This document shows, piece by piece, positions 12,957 to 21,240 of a stretch of 23,863 nt of DNA. The position numbers were made by a program, and so were the translations under genes. The notes under the pieces are model-generated. The model saw only the letters and a list, made by a program, of their open reading frames with translations. It did no database searches and was not told the origin of the DNA. The stretch comes from Pseudopedobacter saltans (GTDB lineage: Bacteria; Bacteroidota; Bacteroidia; Chitinophagales; Chitinophagaceae): assembly GCA_003241175.1 (NCBI GenBank), contig QFOI01000015.1, positions 1-23,863 of the forward strand. The letters run 5' to 3'. Numbering within the stretch: the first letter of the stretch is position 1; every line of letters begins with the position of its first letter.

Positions 12957-15815
12957 ATGGCGAAGCAATCAAAGAAACAGGACTCAGAAGTAGCAGAATG
13001 CATTGAAATAATAGGTGCGCGTGAGCACAATCTGAAGGATATTTCTATCAATATACCCAAAAACAAACTGGTAGTGTTCACCGGTGTTAGTGGTAGTGGT
13101 AAGTCTTCATTGGCGTTTGATACGATATACAACGAAGGACAACGGCGTTACATGGAGAGTTTTAGCGCTTATGCACGTCAGTTCATGGGAGATATGGAGC
13201 GTCCGGATGTTGACAAGATTTCGGGTTTGAGTCCAGTGATTTCCATAGAACAAAAAACGACCAATAAAAATCCTCGTTCGACGGTCGGTACCATCACGGA
13301 GATCTATGATTTTCTGCGCTTGTTGTTTGCACGTATTGGAGAAGCTTATAGTTACAATACGGGCAAAAAAATGGTCAAGTTTAGCGAAGAGGAAATCCTA
13401 CAAAATGTTTTTGAAAAATATGCAGGAGAAAAAATAAACGTACTAGCGCCATTGGTGCGTGGGCGTAAGGGGCATTACCGTGAACTATTTGAAGATATAC
13501 GGAAAAAAGGTTTTCTGAAAGTGCGTGTGGATGGTGAGGTGAAGGACATAACTTCCAAAATGCAGCTAGACCGATACAAAATTCATGATATTGAAGTCGT
13601 CATCGATCGTCTGCAAGTGAAGGAAGACATGCGTGTACGTCTTAGCCAAAGCATCCAGCAAGCATTGAAAATGGGCAATGACCTGGTGTTTTTCTTATTG
13701 CAGGATTCGGGTAAGTTGGTACAATATTCCAAACAATTAGTCTGTGAGGACACAGGCATAAGTTACGAAGAGCCTTCGCCTAATTCGTTTTCGTTCAATT
13801 CTCCCTATGGTGCTTGTCCACATTGCAAAGGGCTGGGATCGGTGTATAGTATTGATCTGGATGCGGTGATTCCTGACAAAGGAATGTCGATTGAAGATGG
13901 TGGTATTGCCCCACTCGGTGCAGAGCGCGAAGCAGGTATTTTCCAACAAGTAAAACGCTTGGCCAAAAAGAACAGTATTCCTATCAACAAACCTATTTCT
14001 GACATTCCTAAAGAGAAAATCAATATACTGTTGTATGGTGATACCTGGGCGAATGCAGATTTGGAAATCGACATGGACGAGGTCGTTACTGGCAACCTGC
14101 ATTCCTTACCATTTGAAGGCGTAGTTCCTATGTTGAAAAGGTGGTTTTCATCGCAGGATAGTTCCAATTTTATTAAGGAATGGGTGGAAAAATTCATGGA
14201 ACTGAAAACCTGTCCCACTTGTAACGGTCAACGCCTCCGAAAAGAAAGTCTTTGGTTCAAAATAGATGAAAAGAACATTGCAGAACTCAGCGATCTAGAT
14301 TTGACCAAACTAGAAAAATGGTTTTCCAATATTGAAAAAAGACTATCACCCAAACAAAATATTATTGCCAAAGATATATTGAAAGAAATCCGTGACAGGC
14401 TAGGATTTTTGTTGAATGTTGGTTTGACATACTTAACGTTAAACCGTCCAACTAGAAGTCTAAGTGGTGGCGAAAGTCAACGTATCCGTTTGGCTACACA
14501 GATAGGTTCGCAGTTGCAAGGTATTACTTACATTTTGGATGAGCCGAGTATTGGATTGCATCAACGAGACAATATGCGTTTGATAAAAGCCTTAGAAAAC
14601 CTACGTGATATTGGCAACTCTATATTGGTTGTAGAGCACGACAAAGACATCATGTTGGCTTCCGATTTTCTAGTGGATATTGGTCCCGGGGCAGGAGTTC
14701 TTGGTGGAACGGTAGTCGCGGCAGGAACACCAAAAGAAGTTTTACAATCCAAATCCGAAACCGCTTCTTATTTAAATGGAAAAAATGAAATTGCCATTCC
14801 TGAAAAAAGAAGAAAAGGTAACGGAAAGTCCATTGAAATAAAAGGAGCATCTGGCAATAACTTACAGAATGTCAACGTAAAATTTCCTTTGGGACAATTG
14901 ATCGTGGTTTCTGGAGTTAGTGGTAGTGGAAAATCGACTTTGATTAACGAAACCCTTTATCCTATTCTCTCACAGTATTGTTACAAATCTCGAACCAAAC
15001 CTATGTCGTATAAAAGTGTTGCGGGTTTGGAAAATATCGATAAAGTAATTGCCATAGACCAGTCACCCATAGGACGAACACCAAGAAGCAACCCCGCCAC
15101 CTATTGTGGTTTTTTTACAGATATCAGAACGCTTTTTGCTGCCATTCCAGAATCCAAAATCCGAGGTTATAATGCCGGCCGTTTTTCGTTCAATGTAAAA
15201 GGTGGCCGTTGTGATATGTGCGAAGGCGCAGGTATTCGCGTGATTGAGATGAACTTTCTTCCAGACGTGCATGTGCCATGCGAAAAATGTAATGGCCGTC
15301 GCTACAATCGCGAAACATTGGAAATTAGATACAAAGGAAAATCCATCAGCGATGTATTGGACATGACAGTGGATGAAGCCGTAGAGTTTTTCCAGCCGGT
15401 TCCATCTCTGTACCGAAAGATCAAAGTATTGCAGGAAGTTGGTTTGGGTTATATTGCCTTGGGGCAATCGGCTGTAACGCTTAGTGGCGGTGAAGCACAA
15501 CGTGTCAAACTATCTACCGAACTGGGAAAACGCGACACTGGTAGGACTTTTTACATATTGGATGAACCCACGACTGGATTGCATTTCAAGGATATTCAGT
15601 TGTTGTTGAATGTTGTCAACAAGTTAGTTGATCGTGGCAATACCGTTTTGATTATCGAACACAATATGGACGTGATCAAAGTGGCGGACACTATAATTGA
15701 CCTTGGTCCAGAAGGTGGCGGCGGTGGTGGAAAGATTCTGTTTTCGGGTACTCCAGAGCAAATGATCAAAACACAAGAAGGACCAACTGCTCAGTTTTTG
15801 AAGTTGGAAATGTAG
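12957..15815 (+). CDS. uvrA: Excinuclease ABC subunit A (UvrA)
   Basis: DNA-damage recognition ATPase of nucleotide excision repair; a UvrA dimer loads UvrB on lesions. At 952 aa it is full length. Two ABC modules are complete: Walker A GVSGSGKSS at 43-51 and GVSGSGKST at 653-661, ABC signatures LSGGESQ near 502-508 and LSGGEAQ near 842-848, and Walker B YILDEP twice. Zinc-binding CxxC pairs are seen: CPHC and CPTC in the first half, and CDMC…CEKCNGRRY in the second. The UvrB-binding and insertion regions lie between about 120 and 400. ATG 12957 is preferred. TAACTTGC 8 nt upstream may be a variant -7 element. No SOS box was recognised. It stands alone and ends in a strong intrinsic terminator. 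Confidence 0.98.
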   Translation: MAKQSKKQDSEVAECIEIIGAREHNLKDISINIPKNKLVVFTGVSGSGKSSLAFDTIYNEGQRRYMESFSAYARQFMGDMERPDVDKISGLSPVISIEQKTTNKNPRSTVGTITEIYDFLRLLFARIGEAYSYNTGKKMVKFSEEEILQNVFEKYAGEKINVLAPLVRGRKGHYRELFEDIRKKGFLKVRVDGEVKDITSKMQLDRYKIHDIEVVIDRLQVKEDMRVRLSQSIQQALKMGNDLVFFLLQDSGKLVQYSKQLVCEDTGISYEEPSPNSFSFNSPYGACPHCKGLGSVYSIDLDAVIPDKGMSIEDGGIAPLGAEREAGIFQQVKRLAKKNSIPINKPISDIPKEKINILLYGDTWANADLEIDMDEVVTGNLHSLPFEGVVPMLKRWFSSQDSSNFIKEWVEKFMELKTCPTCNGQRLRKESLWFKIDEKNIAELSDLDLTKLEKWFSNIEKRLSPKQNIIAKDILKEIRDRLGFLLNVGLTYLTLNRPTRSLSGGESQRIRLATQIGSQLQGITYILDEPSIGLHQRDNMRLIKALENLRDIGNSILVVEHDKDIMLASDFLVDIGPGAGVLGGTVVAAGTPKEVLQSKSETASYLNGKNEIAIPEKRRKGNGKSIEIKGASGNNLQNVNVKFPLGQLIVVSGVSGSGKSTLINETLYPILSQYCYKSRTKPMSYKSVAGLENIDKVIAIDQSPIGRTPRSNPATYCGFFTDIRTLFAAIPESKIRGYNAGRFSFNVKGGRCDMCEGAGIRVIEMNFLPDVHVPCEKCNGRRYNRETLEIRYKGKSISDVLDMTVDEAVEFFQPVPSLYRKIKVLQEVGLGYIALGQSAVTLSGGEAQRVKLSTELGKRDTGRTFYILDEPTTGLHFKDIQLLLNVVNKLVDRGNTVLIIEHNMDVIKVADTIIDLGPEGGGGGGKILFSGTPEQMIKTQEGPTAQFLKLEM

Positions 15816-15822
15816 AAAAGAC

Positions 15823-15855
15823 AAAGCACGGAAATAAAGATTCCGTGCTTTTTTT
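15823..15855 (+). terminator. Intrinsic terminator of uvrA
   Basis: An 11-bp perfect stem AAAGCACGGAA (15823-15833) / TTCCGTGCTTT (15841-15851) with a 7-nt loop, running into seven Ts (15849-15855). It starts 7 nt after the uvrA stop. On the minus strand the T-run is weaker, but it may also serve the converging Bor-like gene. Confidence 0.92.
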
Positions 15856-15877
15856 AAATAGATGATTCTAGCCCATT

Positions 15878-16192
15878 CTATTTTGATTCGTCAACCGGAA
15901 GATAGAAAGTTGTTGTCATTGGTGCATAAATACCAATTGTGATCGCAGAAAGTAATCCATTCACAAAAGATTGTTTGTGTTCAATAACATAATTGCTCTT
16001 TCCTTTTACATAATCCTCTGGTTTCATAATATTGTTAGACAATGGTGCAAGCCCCCAGAATAAGAAATTGTTAGTCACTTTGTTTACGGGAACTACAGGA
16101 TCTGTTGATTTTACATTTCCAACATAGGATTTAGTTACATAACAAGAAGTCAATGAAAGCAATGAAATGGATGCAATTAGAATTTTTTTCAT
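15878..16192 (-). CDS. Small lipoprotein resembling the phage lambda Bor family
   Basis: A 104-aa protein with an SPII signal, MKKILIASISLLSLTSC, lipobox LTSC and acylated C17. Its C-terminal half, QSFVNGLLSAITIGIYAPMT, closely resembles the QTFVNGLLGFITLGIYTP core I recall for Bor/Iss lipoproteins (lambda Bor confers serum resistance in E. coli). The preceding NNFLFWGLAPLSNN also fits the family's hydrophobic FFxxG segment. The length is close to Bor (about 97 aa). No phage genes surround it here, so it is best read as a chromosomal member of the family rather than a prophage remnant. A surface or periplasmic location is likely and its role in this organism is unknown. It converges on uvrA across the shared terminator and diverges from the 16375 gene. 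Confidence 0.82.
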   Translation of the reverse strand: MKKILIASISLLSLTSCYVTKSYVGNVKSTDPVVPVNKVTNNFLFWGLAPLSNNIMKPEDYVKGKSNYVIEHKQSFVNGLLSAITIGIYAPMTTTFYLPVDESK

Positions 16193-16315
16193 AAAGGATA
16201 ATTAATTTAATTGCAATATTATGTTAAAAACAGTATTCACAAAATATGTAAGAAGCTTTTTAAATTTTTCGTTGAAAAAATACCATTTGTTAATAAAATA
16301 GTTAACGGCACGAAC

Positions 16316-16350
16316 TTTGGTTTATCAAAACTGAAAAAAAATTACTTTTA
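16316..16350 (+). promoter_or_regulatory. Candidate Bacteroidota promoter for the 16375 gene
   Basis: TTTG at 16316-16319 and TACTTTTA at 16343-16350 (7/8 of TAnnTTTG) are 23 nt apart, at the upper end of the usual spacing. The start codon follows 24 nt later. This is the only site in the window where both boxes fit. Confidence 0.45.
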
Positions 16351-16374
16351 ATCTAAAATCAAATACACTTTCTT

Positions 16375-16944
16375 ATGAAAAAAATATTCTTATTAGGACT
16401 ACTTGCCCTATCAATGGGAACTACTTTTGCCCAAAAAGGAAAATTTTCAAAACCAAAAGAAGCAATTGAAGACGAACAAAATTTACAAGGCCACCTGATT
16501 GATGACAAAACCTATGAATTTGATAAAGATAACAAAGTGAAAGTGGGAGACTCTGTCATAATGGGTGATCCAGTTTGGTCAGGAGATTTTCGATTTGTAA
16601 CTGAAAAAAAAGGATTATTGGGAAAGATTGGTGGTATAAAAGATATTGCACGTACTGTGATTCCTGGTTCTACAGCTGCAACAGACGCAGTTGAATACAG
16701 TACCCCAGTTAATAAAGTTGGTAGTATTAGGAGGGGAACAGAAAAGATGAAAGATCATCCAGATGTCCAATATTCCGAATTGGCAAAAAGTATCATGGGG
16801 AAAACGATGGTTATCACCGAATTCAAAGAAAAGGATTATGGAAAAGCTAAAGAAGTAATTGCAACCGCAGAATTAGGAAAGAAAAAATTCTTAATCGTAA
16901 TGACCTTGGCGTTAATGCAGCATGAAATTTATTTAAAGGATTAG
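16375..16944 (+). CDS. Exported protein of unknown function
   Basis: A 189-aa protein with a clear Sec signal peptide (MKKIFLLGLLALSMGTTFAQ, cleavage near 19/20), so it is periplasmic or secreted. The mature part starts with a charged stretch (KPKEAIEDEQNLQGHL). It continues with short strand-like segments (KVKVGDSVIMG, FRFVTEKKGLLGKIGGIKDI), a Gly/Thr-rich middle (TVIPGSTAATDAVEYSTP), and a lysine-rich C-terminal half ending KKKFLIVMTLALMQHEIYLKD. The late hydrophobic segment is too short and charged at its flanks to be a convincing TM helix. No family was recognised. It is the only gene here with both promoter boxes in reasonable register. It converges with the 17880 gene (57 bp gap, no clear terminator between them). 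Confidence 0.75.
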   Translation: MKKIFLLGLLALSMGTTFAQKGKFSKPKEAIEDEQNLQGHLIDDKTYEFDKDNKVKVGDSVIMGDPVWSGDFRFVTEKKGLLGKIGGIKDIARTVIPGSTAATDAVEYSTPVNKVGSIRRGTEKMKDHPDVQYSELAKSIMGKTMVITEFKEKDYGKAKEVIATAELGKKKFLIVMTLALMQHEIYLKD

Positions 16945-17001
16945 TTTTCTCATATAGTTATAGAACAGAAGATAAGGTATCTAGAACGGAGACACTAAAG
17001 C

Positions 17002-17880
17002 TTACTGTTTTTGTAAATATTCCACTGGAAGCCATCCAGATTTTTTAACTATAAACTTATCATGTTGATTTAGCTGCCCTACGTAAATATAGTTCATGTA
17101 TATTAGACGTCGAGCTCTTACTTTTTCTCCAACTTTGAGATAGCCAGTTATCTTATTGGAACTTCCTTTTTCCGGAATTGGTAATTCTGTTAATGTACAA
17201 TTTGATTTTATAGTATATTCTATATCGGAAAAATTATTGTAGTCATGACGGGTAACAGACCTCTTGACTACTCTATTAAGAGCAGGTGATACTGAAAATA
17301 CACTGTCGTATTTGATAATTGAATTATCAAGAGTCAATACGAGGCTTTTGCTATCAATTTTTCCGTAACGCATAGCTTCTCTATATGCTTTGCAACAGTC
17401 ATTTAGATAATCAAAACAAACACTATCTTTTTTGAAGATGAAGTGGGTAAGCAAATATGACGGATCGGCATTTGGATTTTGAGATAATCTATTTAAAGCC
17501 TTTGAAAAAGACAATTGGTCCGGTGGAGAGGCTAAAAACTCTGATATATCCATATAGGACATTCGCATATCTCGAATTCCTACCCAGATTTTCTTGTTCA
17601 GATATGTTTTCAACCTAGCAATTCCAGGAGCGTAATTGTAATAAAAATTTGCTTCTATCGCACTTTCATTTTTGTAGCCATTTTGGTAAGACGTGTATGC
17701 AAAGGTAGTGTCATCTAAAAATCGGATTCTCACATATTCCGTATCCGTGTATTTATTGTGTTTATAAATATAAGTACCTCTATAAGTCCCATTTTTTGAT
17801 TGCAGCGTGTTATTGACGTTTTGGGAAAATGTAATTATAGGGATTACGACTAGGAATGCAAAAGCAAATTTGAGAGACAT
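17002..17880 (-). CDS. Exported protein of unknown function, possible C-terminal SH3-like domain
   Basis: A 292-aa protein with a Sec signal peptide (about 1-20, FAFLVVIPIITFSQ). Residues 30-110 form a beta-rich region (GTYRGTYIYKHNKY, VRIRFLDDTTFAYTSY) of the kind seen in lipocalin-like folds. The central part has a CFDYLNDCCKAYREAM cluster with three cysteines. The last 55 residues (GYLKVGEKVRARRL…KKSGWLPVEYLQKQ) look like a bacterial SH3 domain, whose members often bind peptidoglycan or metal. That reading rests on the general strand pattern and the GWLPVEYL ending only. It is transcribed away from a strong bidirectional terminator, so it starts its own unit. No neighbour suggests a pathway. 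Confidence 0.75.
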   Translation of the reverse strand: MSLKFAFAFLVVIPIITFSQNVNNTLQSKNGTYRGTYIYKHNKYTDTEYVRIRFLDDTTFAYTSYQNGYKNESAIEANFYYNYAPGIARLKTYLNKKIWVGIRDMRMSYMDISEFLASPPDQLSFSKALNRLSQNPNADPSYLLTHFIFKKDSVCFDYLNDCCKAYREAMRYGKIDSKSLVLTLDNSIIKYDSVFSVSPALNRVVKRSVTRHDYNNFSDIEYTIKSNCTLTELPIPEKGSSNKITGYLKVGEKVRARRLIYMNYIYVGQLNQHDKFIVKKSGWLPVEYLQKQ

Positions 17881-17949
17881 AGTATAATATTATTTCTAAA
17901 AATACAACGAGTTTCATTCATTCGTATGTATTAACCATAATTTAATGCC

Positions 17950-17990
17950 TATAAAAAAGCCCAATATTGTGAATATTGGGCTTTTTTATA
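17950..17990. terminator. Strong bidirectional intrinsic terminator
   Basis: A 19-bp perfect stem with a 3-nt loop GTG at 17969-17971. The stem core is AGCCCAATATT / AATATTGGGCT, flanked by A6 on one side and T6 on the other, so it can work in both directions. It lies 16 nt past the MFS stop codon (minus strand) and insulates the 17880 gene from sugar-transporter transcription. Confidence 0.93.
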
Positions 17991-18006
17991 TTGAAAACTA
18001 TAGTCA

Positions 18007-19320
18007 CTACATGTCCTCCAACGCTTTTCCTTTGGTTTCTGGCATTTTAAAAACCGCCCAGAATAGCAAAAAGATCATCATGATGAAAAAGAATCCGAAT
18101 GTATAAGTCGCCCCGTTTGTGATATTGGCAATCACAGGAAACAAAAACGTAATCACTGTATCCAATCCCCAGTGTGTCAAGCTTCCCAATGTCTGACCTT
18201 GCGCTCGCACTGAATTGGGAAATATTTCCGAAATAAAAACCCAAATAACCGAGCCCAAAGACAAGGCAAAAAACGCCACATACATAAACAAGAAAATGTG
18301 TATGTTTTGCATAAAAGCGGGTGCTTGAGAATAGAAAGAATACGTTACCAAACCTAAAGACACGATCAATCCTATAGATCCGATAATCATTAATGTACGC
18401 CTACCTATCTTATCAATAATCAAAATCGCCAATAGCGTGAACACAAAATTGACGACACCAACACCTACACTGGAAAGCAATGCATTGTCACGTCCAAAAT
18501 GCGCGATTTCAAAAATTCTCGGTGCAAAGTACAATATGGCATTAATACCCGAAAACTGATTGAAGGTTGCCATGGCAACCGCCAGCAATATAGGCTTGAG
18601 GTATTTTTTTTGGAAAAGGAGTTCACTGACTCCTGCTTTTTTGTTCTTGTCGCGCTCACTGATAATTTTTTCTACATCACTATTATAGTCTTCAGGGTTG
18701 ATAATCTGCAATATTTGACTTGCTTCATTCACATTATTAAGTCTGTTGATCAACCATCTTGGACTACGTGGCACAAAGCGCAGTAGGATTAGATACAACA
18801 AAGACGGTATGGCCTGTATTCCTAACATGAAACGCCAAGAATGTTCACCCATCGTTCCCAACAAATAATTAGATAAATAAGAAATCAATATGCCCAATAT
18901 CACCATGAACTGAAACATGCCAACCATTTTCCCTCGCGATTTTGCCGGGGATATTTCGGATAGATAGATAGGTGCTGTTACGGAAGATCCACCAACCGCG
19001 ATTCCTCCCAAAAATCGACAAAGCAGAAACAGATACCAATTATTGGCCAAAGCTGTTCCGATAGATGTAACCAAAAATATCAATGCAATAGCTGACAAAG
19101 TTTTGCGCCTGCCATATTTTTCGGAGGGGATACTTCCTAATGCAGCTCCGACCACTGTCCCAATCAAGGCAATGGAAATCGTGAAACCGTGTTTTCCGGG
19201 TGATAGTTGCCAATACTGCTGTATAGCCTGCTCCGCTCCAGAAATAACTGCTGTGTCGAACCCAAATAAAAAACCTCCCAAAGCAATAATGAAACTCCAA
19301 CCGAAAACTTTATTTTTCAT
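18007..19320 (-). CDS. MFS sugar porter (XylE/GalP-like sugar:H+ symporter)
   Basis: A 437-aa inner-membrane transporter with about 12 predicted TM helices. All hallmark sugar-porter motifs are present: GGFLFGFDTAVISGA in TM1, GRRKTL in loop 2-3, RFLGGIAVGGSS…PIYLSEISPAKSRG in TM4 and loop 4-5, PRSPRWLI before the central loop, FNQFSGINAILYFAP in TM7, DKIGRRTL in loop 8-9, WVFISEIFPNSVRAQG in TM10 and loop 10-11, and PETKGKALEDM at the end. The TM1 Asp (GFDTAV), the proton-coupling residue in XylE, is kept, pointing to symport. The substrate is a hexose or pentose; no catabolic genes adjoin to narrow it. ATG 19320 gives the proper N-terminus. TACTTTTA (19355-19362, minus) is a possible -7 element. 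It is divergent from def. Confidence 0.93.
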   Translation of the reverse strand: MKNKVFGWSFIIALGGFLFGFDTAVISGAEQAIQQYWQLSPGKHGFTISIALIGTVVGAALGSIPSEKYGRRKTLSAIALIFLVTSIGTALANNWYLFLLCRFLGGIAVGGSSVTAPIYLSEISPAKSRGKMVGMFQFMVILGILISYLSNYLLGTMGEHSWRFMLGIQAIPSLLYLILLRFVPRSPRWLINRLNNVNEASQILQIINPEDYNSDVEKIISERDKNKKAGVSELLFQKKYLKPILLAVAMATFNQFSGINAILYFAPRIFEIAHFGRDNALLSSVGVGVVNFVFTLLAILIIDKIGRRTLMIIGSIGLIVSLGLVTYSFYSQAPAFMQNIHIFLFMYVAFFALSLGSVIWVFISEIFPNSVRAQGQTLGSLTHWGLDTVITFLFPVIANITNGATYTFGFFFIMMIFLLFWAVFKMPETKGKALEDM

Positions 19321-19409
19321 ATAGACCTTTTAACTAAGAAATCAAACAATGAACTAAAAGTAGGAAATATTGCTGAAACGTTTGTCCTAATAAACATAAA
19401 ACTATTGCG

Positions 19410-19417
19410 TACCTTTG
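19410..19417 (+). promoter_or_regulatory. Putative -7 element TACCTTTG upstream of def
   Basis: Perfect TAnnTTTG match, 25 nt before the def ATG. A TTTG at 19381-19384 lies 25 nt further upstream, slightly too far for the usual 17-23 nt, so only the -7 part is reasonably supported. Confidence 0.45.
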
Positions 19418-19442
19418 CTTTCCGAATAAAGGATTATAAGTT

Positions 19443-20018
19443 ATGATATTACCAGTTGTTGGTTATGGTTCTAGTATATTGAGGGAAAAATGCGTGGATA
19501 TTGATGCGGATTATCCCAATTTGGCTAAGTTGATAGACGATATGTGGGAAACGCTTTATGCCAGCAATGGGGTGGGCTTGGCGGCTCCTCAAATCGATAA
19601 AAATATTCGTTTATTTGTCGTGGATAGTGCCCAGATATTTGAACATGCAGAAGAAGGCGATGAGACCTATCCTGACAAACCAGGTTTCAAAAAAGTTTTC
19701 ATTAATGCTCACATCGTTGAAAAAAATGGTGAGGAATGGCCTTACCAAGAAGGTTGCTTAAGTATTCCTGGCATTCGTGAAGACATTATGCGTCCGCAAG
19801 AAGTTACCATTGAATATGTGGACGAAAATTTCCAAAAACATACCGATACTTTCAACGGTATCACTGCACGTATCATCCAACATGAATATGACCACATTGA
19901 TGGCAAGCTTTTTATTGATTATCTCAAACCATTGAAACGCAAATTGATGGGTAAAAAATTGAACAATATCATGAAAGGGCAAGTCAAAGTAGACTACAAA
20001 ATGAAATTTGCCAAATAA
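19443..20018 (+). CDS. def: Peptide deformylase
   Basis: Cytosolic metallo-hydrolase that removes the formyl group from nascent protein N-termini. The 191 aa carry all three motifs: GVGLAAPQ at 43-50, EGCLS with metal ligand C105, and Q146-H147-E148-Y-D-H151, holding two metal histidines and the catalytic Glu. The insertion after the second strand (AQIFEHAEEGDETYPDKPG, about 63-81) is longer than in E. coli Def and typical of Bacteroidota. ATG 19443 leads directly into MILPVVGYGSSILR, so the start is secure. The gene is divergent from the sugar porter, and a gene for an exported protein follows 59 bp later on the same strand with no terminator in the gap (though see the hairpin at 20109-20148). 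Confidence 0.97.
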   Translation: MILPVVGYGSSILREKCVDIDADYPNLAKLIDDMWETLYASNGVGLAAPQIDKNIRLFVVDSAQIFEHAEEGDETYPDKPGFKKVFINAHIVEKNGEEWPYQEGCLSIPGIREDIMRPQEVTIEYVDENFQKHTDTFNGITARIIQHEYDHIDGKLFIDYLKPLKRKLMGKKLNNIMKGQVKVDYKMKFAK

Positions 20019-20077
20019 TTAAGATTTCTATAGCGAGTTTTTGCTTATTTTTCGGGTTAATTCATCAAGGCCCAAGT

Positions 20078-21052
20078 ATGCAAGCAAATATAAGTTCTAA
20101 TATATTGTACAAAAAGGGCAGGATCTTTAGAGGTTTTGCCCTTTTTGTTGTTACGTTTTTTTTCTTTTCTTCCATAAATGCACAAGTTGACACTACCATA
20201 TTGGTGGGTAGCGATTCCCTTACATTGCCAACTGTTATTGTCAAAAGCGGTCTCAATACGGAATCTCTATTACGAAGAATCAAACAGGATTCTTCTTTTT
20301 ACAAAGCTTTTAAAACCTTGCGTATTGTCGGTTACGTTGCGGACAATGACATGCGTATGAAAGATAAAAAAGGAAATGTAAAAGCTACTTACAATAGTAA
20401 AATCAAACAAATAAGAGAAGGCAATTGCCGTTCGATGCAGGTATTGTCCCAACAGACCACTGGCGATATGCTTGACAAAAAAGGCAAGTTTGAATACATG
20501 ACAGGTCAGATGTTTGCAGGACTTTTTCTTACGGATGGAAAAGTATGTGGGGAAACGAATATAGTTGGTAATATGCAGTTTGACCTATCTGGCAAGTCCG
20601 GTATCGAAAAGCATAAAGAACAACTCAAAATGTTGTTTTTCAATCCAGGTAGAAAGATTCCAGGTATCCCTTTTATAGGGAACAAACTGGACCTGTACGA
20701 TGGTGATGCACGCGAAAAGTACAATTACCGTCTAGATACAGTCAATTTTTTTGGGCATTCCACTTACCGTTTTGCCATCACACCTAAACCAGATGCTAGT
20801 GGCATCGTTATCGACAACATGACTACTTGGTTCGATGCGGAGTCTATGGATGTATTGGGACGTACCTATGCCATGAGTTATCATGCAGGATTGTACGGAT
20901 TTGATGTCAAGATGAATGTTCGTCTTGTCAATATTGGCGGTCTACTTGTTCCGGTTGACATGCAGTATGATGGCAACTGGAGTGTCGTATTGAAAGGCCG
21001 CGAAATAGGTACTTTTCATGCAAAACTTTCTGATTTCAGTATAAAGAAATAG
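20078..21052 (+). CDS. Exported protein of unknown function
   Basis: A 324-aa protein with an N-terminal signal sequence: basic KKGRIFRG, then a phenylalanine-rich core FALFVVTFFFFSSINAQ ending near residue 36. The mature part begins VDTTILVGSDSLTLPTVIV, has a basic helical segment (ESLLRRIKQDSSFYKAFKTLR), and ends in a beta-rich half (TTWFDAESMDVLGRTYAMSYHAG, NIGGLLVPVDMQYDGNWSVVLKG, FHAKLSDFSIKK). That half looks like the curved beta sheet of LolA/outer-membrane lipoprotein-sorting-like proteins, but no signature is clear. ATG 20078 is the first start; TTG at 20105 is a second option and the next ATG is about 90 residues on. The signal-peptide codons overlap a terminator-like hairpin. It may be read with def. 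Function unknown. Confidence 0.75.
   Translation: MQANISSNILYKKGRIFRGFALFVVTFFFFSSINAQVDTTILVGSDSLTLPTVIVKSGLNTESLLRRIKQDSSFYKAFKTLRIVGYVADNDMRMKDKKGNVKATYNSKIKQIREGNCRSMQVLSQQTTGDMLDKKGKFEYMTGQMFAGLFLTDGKVCGETNIVGNMQFDLSGKSGIEKHKEQLKMLFFNPGRKIPGIPFIGNKLDLYDGDAREKYNYRLDTVNFFGHSTYRFAITPKPDASGIVIDNMTTWFDAESMDVLGRTYAMSYHAGLYGFDVKMNVRLVNIGGLLVPVDMQYDGNWSVVLKGREIGTFHAKLSDFSIKK
20109..20148 (+). terminator. Terminator-like hairpin inside the start of the 20078 gene
   Basis: ACAAAAAGGGCA (20109-20120) pairs perfectly with TGCCCTTTTTGT (20137-20148) over 12 bp, with a 16-nt loop and a T5 run in the right arm. It lies within codons 11-24 of the exported-protein gene, 91 nt after the def stop. It could terminate part of the def transcription or act as an attenuator, or it may arise by chance from KKGR and FALFVV codons. 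Confidence 0.35.
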
Positions 21053-21069
21053 ATCCTCCTTCGAGAAAA

Positions 21070-21096
21070 GATTGCTTCACTTTGTTCGCAATGACG
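21070..21096. repeat. Short intergenic palindrome of ATTGC…GCAATGACG type
   Basis: ATTGCTTCACTTTGTTCGCA then ATGACG; the ATTGC and GCAAT ends pair around a partly complementary middle. Motifs of this form (ATTGCTTC…CGCAATGACG) recur between genes in many bacteria. The remaining 188-bp gap (21053-21240) shows no gene; it lies between the exported-protein gene and the broken M28 gene. Confidence 0.4.
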
Positions 21097-21240
21097 CACA
21101 TTTTTTTCGTTTAGAAAATGCCTTTGCATGGAAGAATGAAGAAGAAGCTGTCTCCTAATTTCTCTAGTTTATTCCTTAAATGTGTAATGGGTTAAGGATT
21201 TAATTTTATTTTTAGGAAAATAATCACGCAATCAAAATAT

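Noticed and set aside
13737..14218. Long minus-strand open frames inside uvrA
   Set aside because: Antisense to a fully conserved UvrA coding sequence; no motif or signal.
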